In this document: piece after piece, positions 59,188 to 64,000 of the stretch | Layout: each line of letters starts with the position of its first letter | How positions within the stretch are numbered: position 1 is the stretch's first letter | Source of the DNA: Pseudobutyrivibrio sp. | Lineage (GTDB): Bacteria; Bacillota; Clostridia; Lachnospirales; Lachnospiraceae | NCBI GenBank assembly: GCA_017557435.1 | Contig: JAFYYR010000029.1 | Location: 62,001 to 126,000, forward strand | Length of the DNA: 64,000 nt | Direction: 5' to 3' | Program-made: the position numbers and the translations under genes | The notes under the pieces: model-generated | Told to the model about the DNA's origin: nothing | What the model saw: only the letters and a program-made list of their open reading frames with translations | Database searches by the model: none

Positions 59188-59988
59188 ATGAAAAAAAGAT
59201 TATCAAAGATTTTTACCGCAGGTTTAGCAGTGATAATTGCATTTACTGTTGCTAAGCCAGTTACAGTTGAAGCAGCGCAGAGCTACGATGTATACGATTT
59301 AAATCAAGCCGAAGATGTACGTTATACTTATGATAGTGAAATCAAAACAGAAGGTGATGTTACCTATCTTTCAATGCAAGCAAATGATTGTTTCGGCGAC
59401 TATTATTTCCTAGATAAAGGATATAAGAGTTTTGAAATCACTTATAGAGCAAAAACACCTACATCTATATCAGCTCGTATATACCGTGAGGGAGGACCAA
59501 GCTTCATGTATTTCCTCCTTGAGTCAACTGGTGGAGAGTTTGTAACTAAGACATTTGATATCACTTATCCAATGACTAGATATGATTATGATCTTACATT
59601 TACATGTGGAAAAGCAGCCTTAGATATTGATTCATTTAAGTTTAATCCTGCAGAAGAGGAAGTGACTGAGGAGCCAATTGAAAATCCTGTTAATGAAGAG
59701 AAAACAAACACCGTTAATTGCACTGTAAATAGCTGGAGTGATGGCGGTTCAGCAAATGTTGAAATTATTAATGAGACAGATGTTACTACAGATGGATGGA
59801 AAGTAAAGATTAAGAAAGGTGAGTTTAAAATAGATTCCTTCTGGTGTGCTAACATGGAAGAGGATAGTGAATACTATATCTTTACACCTTATGATTGGAA
59901 TAAGACACTTCAGCCAGGAAATAAAGTGCATTTTGGCTTTAACATGTCTGGAAATGTGGGAAATTCTATTGATTACACATTAGAATAA
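59188..59988 (+). CDS. Small secreted protein with C-terminal CBM2-like domain
   Basis: A 266-residue exported protein. The signal peptide (KKRLSKIFTAGLAVIIAFTVAKPVTVEA) ends in an AxA-like site. Residues ~30-155 are a beta-rich segment of unknown kind (YDVYDLNQAEDVRYTYDS...). A Glu-rich linker follows (EEEVTEEPIENPVNEEK). From ~172 the sequence fits a family 2 carbohydrate-binding module: CTVNSWSDGGSANVEIINETDVTTDGWKVKI, FWCANMEED and LQPGNKVHFGFNMSG with exposed tryptophans. No catalytic domain is present. TTGGAGG precedes the ATG. It may bind cellulose or other plant glycans. Confidence 0.78.
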   Translation: MKKRLSKIFTAGLAVIIAFTVAKPVTVEAAQSYDVYDLNQAEDVRYTYDSEIKTEGDVTYLSMQANDCFGDYYFLDKGYKSFEITYRAKTPTSISARIYREGGPSFMYFLLESTGGEFVTKTFDITYPMTRYDYDLTFTCGKAALDIDSFKFNPAEEEVTEEPIENPVNEEKTNTVNCTVNSWSDGGSANVEIINETDVTTDGWKVKIKKGEFKIDSFWCANMEEDSEYYIFTPYDWNKTLQPGNKVHFGFNMSGNVGNSIDYTLE

Positions 59989-59995
59989 AAAACAT

Positions 59996-60032
59996 AAAAA
60001 TAGCCCGGAGGTAAATCCTCTGAGCTATTTTT
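59996..60032. terminator. Bidirectional terminator between CBM2 and GGDEF genes
   Basis: AAAAATAGC (59996-60004) pairs with GCTATTTTT (60024-60032), with inner GAGG/CCTC pairs, and T-rich on both sides. Confidence 0.85.
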
Positions 60033-60044
60033 AATTTGGGCAAT

Positions 60045-61505
60045 TTATCGTTTTCTCTCTGGATTATTAAAGTAGAATTCCTTCTTATCCTTATACATAC
60101 GTTCATCGGCGTAGTGCATAGCTTTTCTAAGACTGCCACCTTTTCCATCATAGTAGGAGCCAATTGCAAAGTATAGCCAGTCTGGATTGCAAGCTCTCTT
60201 CCTAAGGGTATCAATTTTGGCTTCGAATTCTTCTTTGGTGCTATGTAAAGAAATGATAGTAAATTCATCGCCACCAGCTCTGTATATTTGGTCATCTGCA
60301 AATATTTCCTTTAGTAAAAGGGCAGCTTCCTTAAGTAATCTATCTCCGGCACCATGTCCTTGGATATCATTTATATTCTTTAGGCCGTTAAGGTCGCAGA
60401 AAGCCACACTAAATGGCTGCGGATTCAGCTTTAGTTTTAATGAAAGCTCATCTACATTTATGTTCATGCAGTTTCTGTTAAGTACACCTGTCAGAATATC
60501 TACATTGCTGAGATATTCTAGCTTTTCCATGAAAATATGGTTGGCAATTTCTGCTGTAAGGAAAAAGGAAACAAGTTCTATTGCCTGCTTGATTTTTACC
60601 ACATTTTCTCCATTAAAATCAGTTAAATATAGATAGCCTATGATTTCCCCCTGATGAATAAATGGAACTAAAGCCAGTCTGTTAACTTCATTTTCCCGCA
60701 TGTGCTTAACCCATTCAGGAGCTTTTTGAGCCAGGGTGTCCATATCATGATTGTCTTTGACTATGATATTGTTGGTCTCAGCAAGGGCAGTCTCCCAGGT
60801 TAAAAACATTTTAAATGGGGCATTGGAGAATAGTTCCTTTATGGTATAGTCTCTTTTTTCTGCCATGGATTCGCTAATGACTTCGATTTTTTTCTGGTCC
60901 TTATCAACAGTCAAAATACATGCTACAAAGGAATCGGAGTATTCTCTTAAATCTTTTGTGACCTTATCCATGCTTGAATAAAACTCTGTTTCATCTCTAA
61001 GTTCCAGACAAGTTTTCAATACAAAACTTGAGACATCTGGTGAAACAGAGGAATATTTACCAGCGTCTAAATTCCTATTTAATGTATATAAGAATAAGCA
61101 GTAGGAGAGATTGGCAGGATGATTACATTCTATAGGAAGTAATATGTCCTCTGTCCAATATCCATACATTTTTCTGGTATCTACATAGGTATGGATGTGT
61201 TCACCTTTCCATGCTGCTCTAAAACAAATCTCTTCAAAATTTGGTTCTTTTGGAATGTTTGATGTGTATAATTGCCCCTCGATTAAGGTATGGAACATTT
61301 CGTAATTAATATCATTAGCTGACATTGTAGACTTATGAGTTTCTACAAACATATTGTAATAGCTTTTTTTGAAAGCTTCGTTGATTGCATAAAAGCGTAT
61401 TTCACCGCAGGAACCGTCTGGATTTTTTTCAACAGAAAAAACAGTTCCTGGAAGAGGAAAGCTATTAACCATTGTTTTAAGCTGATTGTATACGCTAACT
61501 TCCAT
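60045..61505 (-). CDS. Diguanylate cyclase (GGDEF) with GAF-like sensor
   Basis: A 486-residue cytoplasmic protein. The N-terminal ~170 residues contain a PAS-like segment (GSCGEIRFYAINEAFKKSYYN). A GAF-like region follows (~180-325, LREYSDSFVACILTVDKDQKKIEVIS to GEIIGYLYLTDFN). The GGDEF domain (~335-480) has DILTGVLNRN, FCDLNGLKNINDIQGHGAGDRLL and the intact active site IYRAGGDEFTII. The inhibitory RxxD I-site just before GGDEF is absent (FADD). It should make c-di-GMP, which the PilZ protein at 51494 might bind. Confidence 0.9.
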   Translation of the reverse strand: MEVSVYNQLKTMVNSFPLPGTVFSVEKNPDGSCGEIRFYAINEAFKKSYYNMFVETHKSTMSANDINYEMFHTLIEGQLYTSNIPKEPNFEEICFRAAWKGEHIHTYVDTRKMYGYWTEDILLPIECNHPANLSYCLFLYTLNRNLDAGKYSSVSPDVSSFVLKTCLELRDETEFYSSMDKVTKDLREYSDSFVACILTVDKDQKKIEVISESMAEKRDYTIKELFSNAPFKMFLTWETALAETNNIIVKDNHDMDTLAQKAPEWVKHMRENEVNRLALVPFIHQGEIIGYLYLTDFNGENVVKIKQAIELVSFFLTAEIANHIFMEKLEYLSNVDILTGVLNRNCMNINVDELSLKLKLNPQPFSVAFCDLNGLKNINDIQGHGAGDRLLKEAALLLKEIFADDQIYRAGGDEFTIISLHSTKEEFEAKIDTLRKRACNPDWLYFAIGSYYDGKGGSLRKAMHYADERMYKDKKEFYFNNPERKR

Positions 61506-61650
61506 AAATATTCCTTTTGTAAGCTAATGTAATCTAAAACTACTATAGTAAATATTAATAAATAAATGTGCTTTTATTGTGAAAAATCAGTAAGGAATAA
61601 TCCTAATAAATTTAAGAAATAAAGGATTTATAAAAAAAGTCTAAAGTCGG

Positions 61651-61721
61651 TTGACAAACCTTTTGTGTAGGTGTAAATTAACATCAGAAAATGATTAGCA
61701 CTCCATTGAGATGAGTGCTAA
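61651..61721 (+). promoter_or_regulatory. hrcA promoter with CIRCE operator
   Basis: TTGACA (61651-61656) and TAAATT (61674-61679) spaced 17 bases are followed by a perfect CIRCE: TTAGCACTC (61695-61703), nine bases, GAGTGCTAA (61713-61721). HrcA binding here represses the operon until heat shock. The remaining bases back to 61506 are AT-rich with no gene. Confidence 0.95.
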
Positions 61722-61774
61722 CAAATTAAATTTGAACTAGCGAATAATAATTCTTCTTGAAGTGAGGTGAATGT

Positions 61775-62821
61775 ATGGCTGATACAGAGCTTGATGAGAG
61801 AAAAGTTAAGATTTTAAACGCAATTATCAAAAATTATCTGGAGACTGGCGAGCCAGTAGGCTCCCGTACCATTTCAAAATATACTGATTTGAATCTCAGT
61901 TCTGCTACCATTAGAAATGAGATGTCGGATTTGGAGGACTTAGGTTATATTGTTCAGCCTCATACTTCCGCAGGTCGTATTCCTTCTGACAAGGGTTACA
62001 GATTTTATGTTAACAATCTGATCGCTTCTAAGGACAAGGAAGTCTCAGATATGAAGGAATGGATGATAGAGCGTGAGGAGAAGATGGAGACACTTCTTAA
62101 GAATGTGGCAAAGGTACTTGCTAACAATACTCAGTACGCTACATTGGTTTCAGCTCCTTCAGTTATTTCAAACAGACTTAAGTTCATTCAGCTTTCAGCT
62201 GTTGATGAGAATCAGCTGCTTTCAGTTGTTGTTATGGACGGCAATATAGTTAAGAACAAAATCATTAATGTGGATAAGCCACTTGATAATGAGACATTGC
62301 TTAAGCTTAACATGCTTTTGAATACTAATCTTAATGGATTGTCTGTTGATCAGATTAACTTGGCAGTTATCTCAAAGCTTAAAGAACAGGCTGGAATCCA
62401 TGATGAGATTATCTCACAGGTTCTTGATACAGTAGCGGAGACAATCACTCAGGATGAGGATTTGCAGGTTTACACATCTGGAGCTACTAACATTTTCAAG
62501 TATCCGGAGTTGTCTGATTCTAAAAAAGCATCTGAGCTTTTAGATACATTTGAAGAGAAGCAGTCATTGATTGAATTGCTTTCAGATAAATCTTCTGAAG
62601 AGGAGACAGGCATCCAGGTATATATCGGTGATGAGAGTCCTATTTCCACTATGAAGGATTGTTCGATTGTTACAGCAACATACGAGCTGGGGGATGGAGT
62701 TAAGGGTACAATTGGTATTGTAGGTCCTAAGCGAATGGATTATGAGAATGTTGTTGATAATATAAAAAGCCTTAAGGGTCAGCTGGATAAGCTACTTAAA
62801 AAAGAAGGCAAAGATTCATGA
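61775..62821 (+). CDS. hrcA: Heat-inducible repressor HrcA
   Basis: A 348-residue repressor of CIRCE operons. The N-terminal winged helix (ILNAIIKNYLETGEPVGSRTISKYTDLNLSSATIRNEMSDLEDLGYIVQPHTSAGRIPSDKGYRFYV) and GAF-like C-terminal part (GIQVYIGDESPISTMKDCSIVTATYELGDGVKGTIGIVGPKRMDYENVV) are typical. GAAGTGAGG precedes the ATG. It controls itself, grpE and dnaK. Confidence 0.97.
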   Translation: MADTELDERKVKILNAIIKNYLETGEPVGSRTISKYTDLNLSSATIRNEMSDLEDLGYIVQPHTSAGRIPSDKGYRFYVNNLIASKDKEVSDMKEWMIEREEKMETLLKNVAKVLANNTQYATLVSAPSVISNRLKFIQLSAVDENQLLSVVVMDGNIVKNKIINVDKPLDNETLLKLNMLLNTNLNGLSVDQINLAVISKLKEQAGIHDEIISQVLDTVAETITQDEDLQVYTSGATNIFKYPELSDSKKASELLDTFEEKQSLIELLSDKSSEEETGIQVYIGDESPISTMKDCSIVTATYELGDGVKGTIGIVGPKRMDYENVVDNIKSLKGQLDKLLKKEGKDS

Positions 62822-62841
62822 TAGATTAAGGAGAAATAATA

Positions 62842-63453
62842 GTGGCAGAGAATAAAGAAAAGATGGAAGAATTCTCTACAGAAGAAGCAGTTAAAGAAGC
62901 TGTTGAAAATGCTGAAGAGATGACTGAAGAAGCCGCTCCTGAGACAGAAGCTGAAAATGCTGAATCAAAGGTAGAGGAAAAAGATTCTAAAAAGGGCTTA
63001 AAGAAAAAAGAAAAGAAAAAGGACAAAAGAGACGAGCAAATTGAGCAGCTTAATGACAAGGTAATGCGTCAGATGGCTGAGTTTGAAAATTTCAGACGTA
63101 GAACTGAAATTGAGAAGTCTCAGATGTTTGCAACAGGTGCTAAGAGCATCGTAGAAAAGATTCTTCCTGTAGTAGACAATTTCGAAAGAGGTCTTGCTAC
63201 AGTTGAGGAGGGAGCTGATCCATTTGCAGATGGAATGCTCATGATATATAAGCAATTGCTTACAACACTTGATGAGGTAGGAGTTAAGCCTATCGAGGCT
63301 GTAGGACAGGAATTCAATCCAGACTTCCACAATGCAGTAATGCATGTAGAGGATGAAGAAGTAGGCGAGAATATCGTAGTTGAGGAATTCCAGAAGGGTT
63401 ACATGTACAACGACACTGTAGTCCGTCATTCAATGGTTAAGGTTGCTAATTAA
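62842..63453 (+). CDS. grpE: Nucleotide exchange factor GrpE
   Basis: A 203-residue DnaK co-chaperone. The N-terminal ~60 residues are acidic and disordered. A long helix follows (QIEQLNDKVMRQMAEFENFRRRTEIEKSQMF), then the four-helix part (KILPVVDNFERGL) and a beta end (EEFQKGYMYNDTVVRHSMVKV). Translation starts at GTG 62842 behind AAGGAG. It lies between hrcA and dnaK. Confidence 0.95.
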   Translation: MAENKEKMEEFSTEEAVKEAVENAEEMTEEAAPETEAENAESKVEEKDSKKGLKKKEKKKDKRDEQIEQLNDKVMRQMAEFENFRRRTEIEKSQMFATGAKSIVEKILPVVDNFERGLATVEEGADPFADGMLMIYKQLLTTLDEVGVKPIEAVGQEFNPDFHNAVMHVEDEEVGENIVVEEFQKGYMYNDTVVRHSMVKVAN

Positions 63454-63455
63454 AA

Positions 63456-63495
63456 TGACACTAAAAGTCGAGCTTGCGAAGACTTGTTAGTGTCA
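63456..63495 (+). repeat. Long hairpin between grpE and dnaK
   Basis: TGACACTAA (63456-63464) pairs with TTAGTGTCA (63487-63495), and inside it AAGTC (63465-63469) with GACTT (63481-63485). It lies three bases after the grpE stop. It is not followed by a T-run, so it is probably an mRNA processing or stability element. Confidence 0.6.
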
Positions 63496-63559
63496 GGAGC
63501 GGAGCGACGACATATTTTTATATATATTACATGGTATGAAAGAATATAGGAGGATATAA

Positions 63560-64000
<441 letters not shown>

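Overview
The window looks like a chromosomal segment of a low-to-moderate GC, non-spore-forming Lachnospiraceae (Butyrivibrio/Pseudobutyrivibrio-like). The evidence is Firmicutes-style gene order (nusB-xseAB-ispA-dxs-tlyA-nadK-argR-recN; lepA-hemW near hrcA-grpE-dnaK), strong AGGAGG ribosome binding sites, TTG/GTG starts, a CIRCE element, a T-box, and a rumen/gut-style deoxysugar operon. The genus is inferred. I see no tRNA, rRNA, IS element, prophage or CRISPR array.

Layout. 1-12.1 kb: an L-fucose-type operon. It holds the end of fucI, a LacI regulator, an FGGY kinase, a zinc alcohol dehydrogenase, an aldo/keto reductase, a class II (GatY-like) aldolase, a ribose/galactose-type ABC importer with two different permeases, its binding lipoprotein, and a FucU mutarotase. 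A perfect LacI-type palindrome lies just downstream of an extended -10 promoter ahead of the aldolase, and a near copy lies ahead of the regulator gene. 12.2-22.8 kb: housekeeping genes SDR, surE, asp23, nusB, xseA/B, ispA, dxs, tlyA, nadK, argR, recN. The sporulation genes that flank this block in spore-formers are absent. 22.8-34.7 kb: an accessory region with an SprT-like protein, a CobW-type GTPase fused to a YcgQ/DUF1980-like C-terminus, an internally deleted flavoprotein pseudogene, an amidase, a J-domain protein, acetyltransferase, SGNH hydrolase, methyltransferase, small redox proteins, a lipoprotein, and a four-unit 52-bp tandem hairpin repeat.

34.7-41.2 kb: the arginine regulon, with argG diverging from argC-GNAT-argJ-argB-argD. 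ARG-box-like sites lie between them, and the probable regulator argR is in the same window. A tiny Cys-rich reading frame overlaps the argB ribosome binding site. 41.2-47.5 kb: a lipoprotein-type ComEA, an OmpR-family response regulator, a sensor kinase, a GerMN-domain lipoprotein and ComEC. 47.5-54.8 kb: a YbaK-type deacylase, a threonyl T-box and TGS-less thrS, an RlmI-like methyltransferase, a PilZ protein, a small membrane protein, lgt, dus and rpsT. 55-61.5 kb: a membrane-bound XRE regulator, a 35-residue membrane peptide, hemW, lepA, a small secreted CBM2-like protein and a diguanylate cyclase. 61.6-64 kb: the CIRCE-controlled hrcA-grpE-dnaK operon, cut by the window end.

How it works together (inference). 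FucU and FucI would feed fuculose to the kinase and aldolase, and one or both oxidoreductases would handle lactaldehyde. ArgR would repress the arg genes. PilZ and GGDEF proteins indicate c-di-GMP signalling. No single locus is clearly a new defence or mobile system. The most unusual items are the CobW-YcgQ-like fusion, the tandem hairpin array, the noncanonical fucose gene set, the ComEA-kinase-GerMN-ComEC cluster and the Cys-rich mini-ORF before argB.
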